Shown here piece by piece: positions 27,747 through 36,276 of a stretch of DNA of 64,000 nt. This DNA comes from Pirellula staleyi DSM 6068 (GTDB lineage: Bacteria > Planctomycetota > Planctomycetia > Pirellulales > Pirellulaceae). Position 1 is the stretch's first letter. Every line of letters begins with the position of its first letter. The translations under genes were made by a program, and so were the position numbers. The notes beneath the pieces are model-generated. The model did no database searches. It saw only the letters and a list, made by a program, of their open reading frames with translations, and had not been told where the DNA came from. The stretch spans positions 6,132,200-6,196,199 of the forward strand of contig NC_013720.1 in NCBI RefSeq assembly GCF_000025185.1, read 5' to 3'.

Positions 27747-28166
27747 GAGCCGACCAATCGCTCGGGAAGGCTGCCAGCTACGCTCCAGAGCGGTCCGCTC
27801 GCTTCGAGCCAGCCGAAACTAACCACGCCTTGCGCCAGCCACCCCGAAGAGCTCCCTGGCACTTTGCCCCAGAAAGTCGGGTTCCGAGCGGCTGGGCGTG
27901 CAGCACAGCCTGCATGCACTTTGTGCGGAGGTATGCGGTAAACTCTCCCCCATTCGTTCTTTTCTTGCACCACGAACGTCTTTTCCCCGGCGGTTGTCAC
28001 TCTCTGGATCGTAGCGCGGCCTACCGCGCCGTAGCCACGCTGCTTACAATCAGCCCCTTCGATTTCTTCCTAATCTCGCTTTCGACAGGCTCGCTGCGGC
28101 TCCTCCACCACCTCGGGGGTCGGCTGCACTGCTGAGCCGCGAACGCCCGTTTGCTCGAGGTCTGGC
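27747..28166. other. Intergenic region before serC
   Basis: No gene, hairpin with T run, or repeat is apparent in these 420 bp. Confidence 0.4.
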
Positions 28167-29273
28167 ATGTCGACCACCGTTGCTCAAGAACGCGTATACA
28201 ACTTCTCCCCTGGCCCAGCCGTTCTGCCGGTTTCGGTCCTGCAGCAAGCCCAGCGCGACTTGATGTGCCTGCCGGGCTATGGGATGAGCATCCTCGAGAT
28301 GAGCCACCGCGCTCCAGGCTTTCTCGACATCCTGGCCGCTGCCAAGCATAACCTCAAAGAACTGCTCCGCATTCCGGACAACTACAAAATCATCTTCCTG
28401 CAAGGTGGCTCGCGACTGCAGTTTTCGATGATTCCGATGAACCTGCTGCGTGGTCAGTCGCAGCCTGCCGACTATTTGATTACGGGCAGCTGGAGCAAGA
28501 TGGCCCTCGACGAAGCGAAGCGCGAAGGTCTCGCCCGGGTCGCTTGGGACGGCAAGAGCACCAACTACGATCGCCTCCCAACCCTCGCCGATTGGCAGCC
28601 TAACAAAGACGCCCCCTACACCTATCTCTGCAGCAACGAGACGATCCAAGGGGTGCAGTTCGATACCGACTTCGACCTCAAGAGCCCGGTCGTGGCCGAC
28701 TGCAGCAGCGACTTTTTGCATCGCCCGCTCGATGTCGCCAAGTATGGCCTGATCTATGCCTGTGCGCAAAAGAACGCTGGCCCAGCTGGTGTCACCGCGG
28801 TGATCATTCGCGAAGACCTGCTCGCTCGTTCGCAAGACAATCTGCCGGGCTACATGAACTACACCGGCCACGTGAAAGAAGACTCGCTCTACAACACACC
28901 ACCCACGTTTGCCATCTACCTGATGGGCCTCGTGCTCCGTTGGCTGAAGGACGATGTCGGCGGCCTTGAAAAGATGCATGCCTTCAATCAAGAAAAGGCC
29001 AAGCTGCTGTACGACGTGATCGACGGCAGCGGCGGCTACTTCAAGGGACACGCTCAGCCAGCCAATCGCTCGCTGATGAACGTCACGTTCCGTTTGCCCA
29101 GCGAAGACCTCGAAAAGAAGTTCTGCAAAGAAGGCGAAAAACGTGGCCTTGATGGCCTGAAGGGTCACCGCAGCGTGGGTGGCGTAAGGGCTTCGATCTA
29201 CAACGCCATGCCGCTTGAAGGTGTGAAACAGCTGGCCGAATTCATGAAGGAATTCCAGCAGCAAAACGGCTAG
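28167..29273 (+). CDS. serC: Phosphoserine aminotransferase
   Basis: Converts 3-phosphohydroxypyruvate and glutamate to phosphoserine in serine biosynthesis (and serves pyridoxal phosphate synthesis in some bacteria). The 368-residue length is normal. Motifs: NFSPGPAVLP at residue 12, MSHRAPGF, FLQGGSRLQF, and the PLP-lysine region YACAQKNAGPAGVT near residue 205; SIYNAMPLEGV closes the active site near the C-terminus. It is located 122 bp before serA, so steps one and two of the pathway are adjacent; serB is not in the window. Confidence 0.96.
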   Translation: MSTTVAQERVYNFSPGPAVLPVSVLQQAQRDLMCLPGYGMSILEMSHRAPGFLDILAAAKHNLKELLRIPDNYKIIFLQGGSRLQFSMIPMNLLRGQSQPADYLITGSWSKMALDEAKREGLARVAWDGKSTNYDRLPTLADWQPNKDAPYTYLCSNETIQGVQFDTDFDLKSPVVADCSSDFLHRPLDVAKYGLIYACAQKNAGPAGVTAVIIREDLLARSQDNLPGYMNYTGHVKEDSLYNTPPTFAIYLMGLVLRWLKDDVGGLEKMHAFNQEKAKLLYDVIDGSGGYFKGHAQPANRSLMNVTFRLPSEDLEKKFCKEGEKRGLDGLKGHRSVGGVRASIYNAMPLEGVKQLAEFMKEFQQQNG

Positions 29274-29395
29274 TCGATCTTCGACTGGCTGCTCGTTTTG
29301 AAGCGTGATTTTTGTTCGTCGCGTCGATTTCGCTTAGGGCGATTCGGCGATCTCCCCGCTACGAAGCTAACAGATTAGCAAGAGTGTTTTGGACT

Positions 29396-31024
29396 ATGGC
29401 ACGCATCCTCATTCTCGATCCGATTGCACAAGAAGGTTTGGATATGCTCGCTGCCGCTCCCGGCATTGAGTACGAGGTGCGCACAGGTCTGAAGGGCGAA
29501 GAGCTCAAGAAGTCGCTGGCTGAATTCGACGGCGCGATCTGCCGCAGCGGTGTCACCATCACTGCGGAATCGCTCGAAGGTAATCGCCGTATGCGAGCCA
29601 TCGCTCGCGCGGGTGTCGGCACCGACAACATCGACAAAAACGCTGCGACGCGACTCGGTATCGTGGTGATGAACACCCCGACGGGCAATACACTCAGCAC
29701 CGCGGAGCACACCTTCACGCTGATGCTCGCCCTCTCGCGCCGCGTGGCCGAGGCCTATCACAAACTGATCGGCGGCAAGTGGGATCGCAAGACGTTCATG
29801 GGAACGCAGCTGGCCGACAAAACGCTCGGCATCGTAGGCCTGGGACGAATCGGCCAAGAGGTCGCCAAGCGAGCGATCGCCTTCCAGATGAAGGTGCTCG
29901 GCTTCGACCCGTTTCTTTCGACCGAGCAAGCCGCCAAGCTGGGGATCGAGCGCGTTGAAACCGTGCAAGAGATGCTGCCACGCGTCGACTACCTCACCGT
30001 CCACACGCCTCTCACGCCTGAGACCACCAACCTCGTTGGTTTCCCTGAACTAGAAGTCCTCAAGCCGGGCGTGCGACTGATCAACTGCGCTCGTGGTGGT
30101 ATCTACAACGAAGATGCCCTCGTCGAAGGTTTGAAGACCGGCAAGATCGGCGGCGTCGCGCTCGATGTGTTCGTGACCGAGCCTTGCGACAAGCATCCGA
30201 TCTACGGCATGCCGAATGTGCTCTGCACGCCTCACCTTGGCGCGAGTACCGAAGAAGCACAGCAGCAAGTTGCCATCGAAGCGGTTCAGCTGCTGATCAA
30301 CTTCTTCACCACCGGCGAAGTGCGCCATGCGGTGAACATGGCCTCGGTCGATCCGAAGACCCTCGCCTCGATCAAGGGCTACTTGGATCTGGCCTATCGC
30401 CTCGGCGTGCTGCTGGCGCAGTGTCAGCCTGGCGGCACCAGCGCGTGCCATCTGACCTATCGTGGCGAGCTGACGCAAAAGAACACCAAGATGCTCACCG
30501 CTGCGTTCTGCGCGGGGCTCTTGGACCGGGCACTCGAAGAAGATGTGAACATCGTCAACGCCGAGATCCTGCTGAAAGAACGGGGCATTCAGCTGACGCA
30601 AGAATCACGCAGCGATATGGGGGCGTTTAGCAGTTCGATGACCGCGGAAGTGCACGGCAGCAGCGGCTCGCAAGTCGCCGCCGCTACGCTGTTTGGCAAC
30701 AACATGCCGCGTCTGATTCGCCTGGGAGACTATCGCCTCGAAGCCTATCTCGACGGCAACCTGCTGATCTTTACGCATCACGATGTGCCAGGCATCATCG
30801 GCGCCGTGGGAACGATCTTTGGCAATCACAAGGTGAACATTGGCCAGATGTCGGTCGGCCGCGCGGGAATCATTCCTGGTGGCGGCGCCGTCGGCGTACT
30901 GAACCTCGACAACGTGCCCCCTCAAGCCGCCATCGACGAAGTGCAGCAGCACCCCGACATCCAAAGCGTTAAGATCATCGAACTTCCCCCCGCCGGCCAA
31001 TTGCCTCCTTGGCTGCAAGGCTAG
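29396..31024 (+). CDS. serA: D-3-phosphoglycerate dehydrogenase
   Basis: Catalyses the first, committed step of serine synthesis with NAD. The 542-residue long form contains the substrate domain, the Rossmann domain with GIVGLGRIGQEVAKRA near residue 147, the catalytic Arg (NCARGGIYNEDAL), Glu and His (TPHLGASTEEAQ), an intervening ASB domain (about 320-450) and a C-terminal ACT domain (about 465-535: NLLIFTHHDVPGIIGAVGTIF) for serine feedback. The ATG at 29396 fits the family start; the open frame upstream to 29312 does not. It follows serC on the same strand. Confidence 0.96.
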   Translation: MARILILDPIAQEGLDMLAAAPGIEYEVRTGLKGEELKKSLAEFDGAICRSGVTITAESLEGNRRMRAIARAGVGTDNIDKNAATRLGIVVMNTPTGNTLSTAEHTFTLMLALSRRVAEAYHKLIGGKWDRKTFMGTQLADKTLGIVGLGRIGQEVAKRAIAFQMKVLGFDPFLSTEQAAKLGIERVETVQEMLPRVDYLTVHTPLTPETTNLVGFPELEVLKPGVRLINCARGGIYNEDALVEGLKTGKIGGVALDVFVTEPCDKHPIYGMPNVLCTPHLGASTEEAQQQVAIEAVQLLINFFTTGEVRHAVNMASVDPKTLASIKGYLDLAYRLGVLLAQCQPGGTSACHLTYRGELTQKNTKMLTAAFCAGLLDRALEEDVNIVNAEILLKERGIQLTQESRSDMGAFSSSMTAEVHGSSGSQVAAATLFGNNMPRLIRLGDYRLEAYLDGNLLIFTHHDVPGIIGAVGTIFGNHKVNIGQMSVGRAGIIPGGGAVGVLNLDNVPPQAAIDEVQQHPDIQSVKIIELPPAGQLPPWLQG

Positions 31025-31068
31025 TGCGCGAGGCCAGCGGAACTCAGAATTGCAACATGTATGGGTGG

Positions 31069-31090
31069 CCCGACCTACGAAGTGGTCGGG
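31069..31090. repeat. Intergenic palindrome between serA and the nuclease gene
   Basis: Perfect 7-bp stem CCCGACC/GGTCGGG with an 8-nt loop, embedded in GGTGGCCCGACCTACGAAGT. The wording is similar to the element at 7398-7414. Confidence 0.55.
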
Positions 31091-31213
31091 TGATGAAAGT
31101 ATAGGAAGCTCTCGTCGTTGGTTAAAATCATGCTCGCGGTCGCTGAGAACTTTCTTTTTCGGCTGCGAGCCACATCCGCTCCATGTAACGTTGTACCTAA
31201 AGTCCCAAATTCC

Positions 31214-32044
31214 ATGTCGCTTCCACAATTCCGAAATGAAGACGAGTTTCGCAAGCTCTGGATAGCCCCATTTCTTTCAAAGATGGGGTTTATACTCCCC
31301 AAAAACACGCACGGACCCGACGAACAAGGCAAGGATTTTATTTTTGCTGACTATGATCGCTTTGGTCACTTGAGGTTCCTGGCAGCGCAAGTCAAGCTTG
31401 GCGACATCACCACAACGAGAAACGCTGTAGAGCCGCTTTTGAGTCAGATAAAGCGGTGTTTGACCGTAACCATCAAGTACCACAAAGAAGCAGAAAACAA
31501 GAAAGTTTCGGCTGTATATGTGATGGCATCTGGAAGAATCACCTCGAACGCGAGAGAACATATCGCTGATGCGTTGCGACAGGAACAATATGGCGAGAAC
31601 GTTTACTTCCTCGACGGAGATCAACTATTTCGCCAGGATCGATATTCGACATATAATGAAGACAAGGCCATTCGTGAAAGAATACTTGCCTTTCAGCTCG
31701 AATTGGAGTTCAACGCCAAGACCATTCTGTTTAGCCGAAAAGAACTCTCAAATGGCGGTGTGAATCTCATACCATTTCAATTGACAGCACTTAGTGATGT
31801 CCTAGCTTCGCCTATAACGTTCTCTGAGATCTCCAGATTAGAGTCCAACAAACTTTGGTACTACTATCAGGAGCTAAACCGCATTTTCAGCACCCGAGAC
31901 TTTTCCACCCCAACTATCGAACTAGTAGATGACATTGCGGTCTACGCAAATTATGCAGAGGTAACAATCGAATTGCTTCTCACTCAATGCAGCAAGATGC
32001 TAACTAGCATTGACGCAAAGTACGACCTTTACATCGAACACTAA
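31214..32044 (+). CDS. Orphan restriction-endonuclease-like (Mrr-type, PD-(D/E)XK) protein
   Basis: A 276-residue protein. The N-terminal 130 residues match the restriction-endonuclease fold: an early Glu (FRNEDEF), the metal-site Asp in GPDEQGKDFIF, the QVK of FLAAQVKLGD (Mrr-like Gln-x-Lys), then a helix (VEPLLSQIKRCL) and the strand-helix VYVMASGRITSNAREHIADAL. The C-terminal half is helical and not recognised. The coding sequence is clearly A+T-richer than the neighbours, and hairpins flank it, so it may be acquired. There is no methyltransferase or specificity gene beside it, which points to a type-IV-like or regulatory nuclease rather than a classical R-M system. ATG at 31214 by homology. 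Confidence 0.65.
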   Translation: MSLPQFRNEDEFRKLWIAPFLSKMGFILPKNTHGPDEQGKDFIFADYDRFGHLRFLAAQVKLGDITTTRNAVEPLLSQIKRCLTVTIKYHKEAENKKVSAVYVMASGRITSNAREHIADALRQEQYGENVYFLDGDQLFRQDRYSTYNEDKAIRERILAFQLELEFNAKTILFSRKELSNGGVNLIPFQLTALSDVLASPITFSEISRLESNKLWYYYQELNRIFSTRDFSTPTIELVDDIAVYANYAEVTIELLLTQCSKMLTSIDAKYDLYIEH

Positions 32045-32045
32045 G

Positions 32046-32072
32046 TTTGTCGGCTACGCTGTAGCCGACAAA
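32046..32072. repeat. Intergenic palindrome directly behind the nuclease gene
   Basis: Perfect 12-bp stem TTTGTCGGCTAC/GTAGCCGACAAA with a 3-nt loop, starting 2 bp after the stop codon. It shares the GTCGGCTA/TAGCCGAC core with 32196-32216. Confidence 0.7.
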
Positions 32073-32195
32073 GAACACGCACTCCAATTGCAGCAGCTCG
32101 TGATGGGCGCGAGGAGTATGGGGTGGTTTTGTGTGCAGCGCGAGTGCGTCAACGAGCCTATCGGATGGTGAGTGAGAATTGACCACTGAAAGAGT

Positions 32196-32216
32196 GTCGG
32201 CTACTCTTTAGCCGAC
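32196..32216. repeat. Second copy of the GTCGGCTA palindrome
   Basis: Stem GTCGGCTA/TAGCCGAC with a 5-nt loop in the convergent gap before the sigma-54 regulator gene. Confidence 0.65.
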
Positions 32217-32269
32217 CTAGAATTAGCCCTCTTCTCCCGCCTCTCGCCTCTTCCTCTCTGGCCCCTGCT

Positions 32270-33643
32270 CTACCGGCCAGGCTGTTTATCGAGGCCAAGG
32301 CGTTTCATCTTTTTGTAGAGCGTGGTGCGGTTGATTCCCAGGGCGTCGGCGGTGGCGTTGCGATTCCACTGATGCATCTCGAGCACGTCGAGAATGATCG
32401 CTCGCTCGGGACTTTCGAGTGCTTCTTTGAGCGCCTTGTTTCCAACGGGGTCGATCGACACGATCTGTCCCGAAGCGATGGCGGGTGTGAGATCTTCCAC
32501 TTGCACTTTGGGGCCACGACCCAGCAGCACGGCGCGTTCGACTACGTTTTGCAGTTCACGTACGTTGCCGGGCCAGTTGTAGCGCTGCATGGCGGTAATC
32601 ACGTCGTCGGAAAAGCCTTGCGAGCGTTTGCCCGACTCTTCACAAGTGCGCTGTAAAAAGTGATTGGCCAAGAGTGGAATATCGGCGATGCGTTCGCGTA
32701 GTGGTGGCACTTCGATGTTGATCACATTCACGCGGTAGTACAAATCCTGCCGGAACCGGCCAGCTGCTACCGCTTGCTCGAGCTTCTCGTTCGTCGCGAG
32801 AATCACGCGTGTATCGACGCGCTGCGTCTTCGTGCTACCAACGGGCTCGAACTCGAGCTCTTGCAGCACACGCAGCAATTTGACTTGCAGGCTGGCTGAA
32901 GCGGTGCCGATTTCGTCGAGGAAGATGGTTCCCTTATCGGCCTGCGTGAACTTGCCGATCTTGTCGCCCGTGGCGCCGGTGAACGATCCGGCAGCATGAC
33001 CGAACAGTTCGCTTTCGAGGAGCGATTCGGGCATCGCGCCGCAGGCGACTTCTACGAATGCCTGATCGCGACGACTGCCGCGCCGATGAATGGCGCGAGC
33101 CAGCAGCGATTTGCCCGTTCCACTTTCGCCGGTGATCAGCACCGTGGCGCGGGTGTCGGCAATGCGTTCGACCATGTCGAACACTTTTTGCATGCGGTGT
33201 TCGTGACCGACGATGTTCTCGAGCCCGAAGCGGAGATCGAGTTGGGCCTTCAGCTGAACGTTCTCTTCGACCACCTTGCGCTGCGACAGAGCGCGCTCGA
33301 TCGAGAGGAGCAATTCTTCGTCGATGAGTGGTTTGGTGAGCAGGTCGAACGCCCCGGCGCGAAGCGCTTCGATGGCGGTGTCGACGGTGCCGTAGCCGGT
33401 GAGGAGAATTACCGACTGTTCGGGGCGATTTTTTCGACTGAACGCCAGGACGTCGAAGCCGTCGCCGTCGTCGAGACGGATATCAGAAAGGACGATATCG
33501 AATGCGCGATCGCGCATTTTGGCAATCGCTTCTTGGCAACTGGCAGCGGTTTCGACCTCCACATGCTGCTCGCGCAGCCAGAGCGCCATGCTTTCGAGCA
33601 GGTGTCGATCGTCGTCTACAAGCAAAATCGTGCTGTTCTTCAT
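32270..33643 (-). CDS. Sigma-54-dependent response regulator (NtrC family)
   Basis: A 457-residue regulator. Residues 1-120 are a receiver domain with Asp54 as phosphorylation site (VLSDIRL), plus the conserved Thr and Lys (LLTGYG, LLTKPL). The AAA+ domain has Walker A GESGTGKS (172-179), the sigma-54 contact loop as GSFTGA (219-224) in place of the usual GAFTGA, and Walker B FLDEIG (241-246). The end is a Fis-type helix-turn-helix ([25 protein letters not shown]). The start at 33643 has GAGG 9 nt upstream. No histidine kinase or sigma-54 gene is in view, so it is an orphan regulator here. Confidence 0.93.
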   Translation of the reverse strand: MKNSTILLVDDDRHLLESMALWLREQHVEVETAASCQEAIAKMRDRAFDIVLSDIRLDDGDGFDVLAFSRKNRPEQSVILLTGYGTVDTAIEALRAGAFDLLTKPLIDEELLLSIERALSQRKVVEENVQLKAQLDLRFGLENIVGHEHRMQKVFDMVERIADTRATVLITGESGTGKSLLARAIHRRGSRRDQAFVEVACGAMPESLLESELFGHAAGSFTGATGDKIGKFTQADKGTIFLDEIGTASASLQVKLLRVLQELEFEPVGSTKTQRVDTRVILATNEKLEQAVAAGRFRQDLYYRVNVINIEVPPLRERIADIPLLANHFLQRTCEESGKRSQGFSDDVITAMQRYNWPGNVRELQNVVERAVLLGRGPKVQVEDLTPAIASGQIVSIDPVGNKALKEALESPERAIILDVLEMHQWNRNATADALGINRTTLYKKMKRLGLDKQPGR

Positions 33644-34292
33644 CCGCCCCATCCTCAAGATTTCGTGGCTGGTCGTGGTCGAGCCAATACCTCCAGGGAG
33701 GTAGGGTTGCAAACCGGACCGATGTGCGGTACACCGCACCTATGGGTAGTAAGACCTTGGACTAAGCGAGGAGGTTGGAGGCCCCAAAATCGGGCGTAAA
33801 CCTCGCTTCGAAGCATGGTCGCGAGCTAGCAGGAACGATGTGGTGTTCCGCCAACGCGTGCTCCCTACGGTTTATCTACGTCGCCAAATCGCAACGTCAA
33901 TTGTGGGCGTGGAGATTGTGAAGATGCGCACTGGAGAGGCACTCGCAGCCCCCCTACGCGATGGGAGTTTGCGTACGCAAGGTCTTGTTGGGTCAATGCT
34001 TGCGGCAGATTGCGGTATAACGCAAATTATTACAACTGTCGTTTATAGGCTTGCCGAATCCCCTCGAAAGGCTAGGATATACGAGTCGACGTGAGCTTGA
34101 TTTCTCGGTCAGAAGTCACCTAGTTTACGAACGCAAGGATTTTTCATAAAATTCCGCAGTCGCTCTTTCGGAATACATGCATCACTGGTTCTTCATGGAA
34201 CCGAAGATGCAGTAGTACGAAGTGCAATCAATTTTCATGGTGAAAATTGATACTCATCCAAGGTGGATGAGGCGGAACACGAAAGGCATTCC
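33644..34292. other. Intergenic region between divergent response regulators
   Basis: It carries the palindrome at 33724-33739. From 33840 on it is A+T-richer; TTGCCG (34051) with TAGGAT (34073) is a weak promoter-like pair for the downstream regulator. No gene is supported. Confidence 0.4.
33724..33739. repeat. Palindrome upstream of the NtrC-type gene
   Basis: GTGCGGT/ACCGCAC with a 2-bp centre, set in text similar to other intergenic elements (GGTAGGGTTGCAAACCGGACC). It could be a repeat element or an operator. Confidence 0.5.
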
Positions 34293-34925
34293 ATGACAAT
34301 TAGTTTGTTGGTCGCTGATGATCACGAAGTGGTGCGTGCCGGCGTTGCAGCGATGCTGCTAGGCTCGGACGTCAAAGTGATTGCCGAAGCTACCTCCGGC
34401 AACCAGGCGATCGAACAAGCGATGAAGCTGCGCCCCGATGTGGTGCTGCTCGATGTCCGCTTGCCTGAAACCGATGGCCTGGAAGCGCTGGAGCGGATTC
34501 TCGATCGCTCGCCACAAACCAAAGTGGTGATGTTCACCGCTTACGATAACCCCACCTACATCGCCCGGGCTGTCGCCCTGGGAGCTGCTGGCTTCCTGAT
34601 GAAGGGCTCGACGAAAGCCGATGTCCTCTCGGCCATTACGCGGGCTCACACCGGTCTTCCACCGGAAAATGAAAGCCTGATGGGTCGCGTCCGTAACACG
34701 ATGGCTCGCCGTCGCCCCACTTACGACGAAGAAATTCCACTCACCAACCGTGAAGTGCAGGTTCTTCGCCATGTGGCGCTCGGTTTGTCGAATCGCGAAA
34801 TCGGACGCTCGCTCGATATCAGCATCGAAACCGTGAAGGAACATGTGCAAAACATCCTTCGCAAACTCGAAGCTGGCGACCGCACTGAAGCCGCCGTCTG
34901 GGCCGTGAAGAAGGGCCTCGTTTAA
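34293..34925 (+). CDS. NarL/LuxR-type response regulator
   Basis: A 210-residue two-component regulator. Receiver domain (residues 1-120) with acidic DDHE, phosphoacceptor Asp in VVLLDVRLPETDG near residue 54, and the Thr and Lys (FTAYDN, LMKGST). The output domain is a LuxR helix-turn-helix (LTNREVQVLRHVALGLSNREIGRSLDISIETVKEHVQNI). GAAAGG lies 6 nt before the ATG at 34293, which settles the start. No sensor kinase is adjacent. Confidence 0.95.
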   Translation: MTISLLVADDHEVVRAGVAAMLLGSDVKVIAEATSGNQAIEQAMKLRPDVVLLDVRLPETDGLEALERILDRSPQTKVVMFTAYDNPTYIARAVALGAAGFLMKGSTKADVLSAITRAHTGLPPENESLMGRVRNTMARRRPTYDEEIPLTNREVQVLRHVALGLSNREIGRSLDISIETVKEHVQNILRKLEAGDRTEAAVWAVKKGLV

Positions 34926-35041
34926 GTCGCTTGGGATTAGTTGTTAAGCCTGAGCCGTTCCTGATTTAGCAGGCACCTGACTGACGCTTCGGTACTGACC
35001 GCAGCAGACAATGCGGCGGCAAGCATCCGCCTCCTAATACT

Positions 35042-35091
35042 AAAAAGCCCTTGAGTAACTAGCGATTAGCTACGACTCGAGGGCTTTTTCT
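35042..35091 (+). terminator. Rho-independent terminator behind the LuxR-type regulator
   Basis: AGCCCTTGAGT pairs with ACTCGAGGGCT (one wobble) and is followed by five T; A5 upstream makes it usable in both directions. Confidence 0.75.
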
Positions 35092-35190
35092 TTTTCTTGC
35101 TCACTGCAGGTCCGCTCGCGCCAAAGCGGCGCTGATTCCGCAAGCTCTAGTCCCCGAACTTGACTTACCTAGCGCGCCCTTGTATTTTAC

Positions 35191-35237
35191 CACCTAGTTA
35201 AATAACCATCTGGTTAATTAACCAGTGAGTTAAATAC
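35191..35237. promoter_or_regulatory. Operator-like palindrome array upstream of arsR-type gene
   Basis: A perfect 16-bp palindrome CTGGTTAATTAACCAG (35210-35225) is flanked by related half-sites CTAGTTAAATAACCA and GAGTTAAATACC in an A+T-rich patch 30-75 bp before the ArsR start. Position and symmetry fit autoregulation by the encoded repressor. Confidence 0.6.
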
Positions 35238-35267
35238 CGATAGGCACTGCCAGGCCAAGGTGAAACG

Positions 35268-35642
35268 ATGCCGAGCGACACCCTCAGTTTGACGTTTGCA
35301 GCCCTTGCCGATCCAACTCGCCGGGCCATCTTGGCGCGGCTGAAGTCTGGCAAACAGTCGGTTGGCGACCTCGCGCGCCCCTTCAAAATGAGCCTCCCCG
35401 CGATCTCCAAGCATCTGAAAGTGCTCGAGAAATCGGGACTCATCACCCGCGATCACGAGGCGCAGTTTCGTCGCTGTCAGCTGCGCACCAAACCGCTCGA
35501 ACAGGTGTCGGCCTGGATCCAGTCGTATCAGCAGCACTGGGAAGAGAGCTTCGAGAGGCTGGAAATTTTTCTCACCGATGCGACGCCCCAGCCAACTGCC
35601 TCGTCCCCCAAGAAAGGAAACAAGAATGTCCGCAAAAAATAG
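35268..35642 (+). CDS. ArsR-family transcriptional regulator
   Basis: A 124-residue winged-helix repressor: FAALADPTRRAILARLKSGKQSVGDLARPFKMSLPAISKHLKVLEKSGLI forms the helix-turn-helix, followed by the wing. It lacks metal-binding Cys clusters and has the form of ArsR members that pair with AHSA1/SRPBCC proteins. It overlaps the AHSA1-type gene by 17 bp, so the pair is one operon, probably autorepressed at the palindrome upstream. The basic tail (KKGNKNVRKK) arises from that overlap. Confidence 0.92.
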   Translation: MPSDTLSLTFAALADPTRRAILARLKSGKQSVGDLARPFKMSLPAISKHLKVLEKSGLITRDHEAQFRRCQLRTKPLEQVSAWIQSYQQHWEESFERLEIFLTDATPQPTASSPKKGNKNVRKK

Positions 35643-36126
35643 CCCTGCCAGCGGCGAAGTGCTGATCACGCGCGATTTCTCGGTCGCTTGCGATCGCCTG
35701 TTCGAAGCGTGGTCGAGCCGCGAGAATCTGGTCCGATGGTTTGCCCCTACTGGATGCGAGATCGCCTTTCGGAAATTCGATTTCACCGTTGGTGGCACCT
35801 ATCTCTCGTGCATCAGCGTGCCGGCTAATGGTTTTGAATGCTGGTGCGTGGGTACCTATCTCGAGATTGTTCCGGGGCGGCGCATCGCTTACACCATGGC
35901 GGTTGCCGACGAAGCGGGAAACATCGCCGACCCGATTGCCAAGGGAATGGACCCCGCGTGGCCGCAGCAAACGATCGTGACGATCACCTTCGAGCCGATC
36001 GCAGGCGGAACGCGTCTGACGCTGCACCAAACGGTCGATGAAGCGCTGGCCAAGAAGACGGGGGCTCATCCAAGCTGGCTGTCGATGCTCGAGAACCTGT
36101 CGGATCTAGTCGCCGCGCGAAGCTAG
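35626..36126 (+). CDS. AHSA1/SRPBCC-domain protein
   Basis: A 166-residue protein with the Bet v1-like fold of the AHSA1 family: ITRDFSVACDRLFEAWSSRENLVRWFAP at the start, FTVGGTYLS, TITFEPIAGGTRLTLHQ in the centre and a C-terminal helix. Such proteins bind small hydrophobic ligands and are regularly cotranscribed with an ArsR repressor, as here. The start ATG lies inside the end of the arsR frame. The ligand is unknown. Confidence 0.88.
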   Translation: MSAKNSPASGEVLITRDFSVACDRLFEAWSSRENLVRWFAPTGCEIAFRKFDFTVGGTYLSCISVPANGFECWCVGTYLEIVPGRRIAYTMAVADEAGNIADPIAKGMDPAWPQQTIVTITFEPIAGGTRLTLHQTVDEALAKKTGAHPSWLSMLENLSDLVAARS

Positions 36127-36276
36127 AACTGCTGGCAGGCCTGCACCACTTTCTCGCGCACACTCCCCTTCCACTTTGCCGCGCCGTAAGATGGAAGGAC
36201 GTTGCAAGCGCGCTGAAGGTCGGCCCGCTCGACGCAACGAAGCGAGCAGCGCAGCCTCCACAGGATTAGCGGCGAT

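Larger units (their letters stand above)
34926..35267. other. Intergenic region with terminator and ArsR operator
   Basis: It contains the terminator at 35042-35091 and the operator-like palindrome array at 35191-35237. No gene is seen. Confidence 0.5.

Noticed and set aside
33840-34094. 84-codon open frame between the two response regulators
   Set aside because: No ribosome binding site, odd composition, no domain; treated as intergenic.
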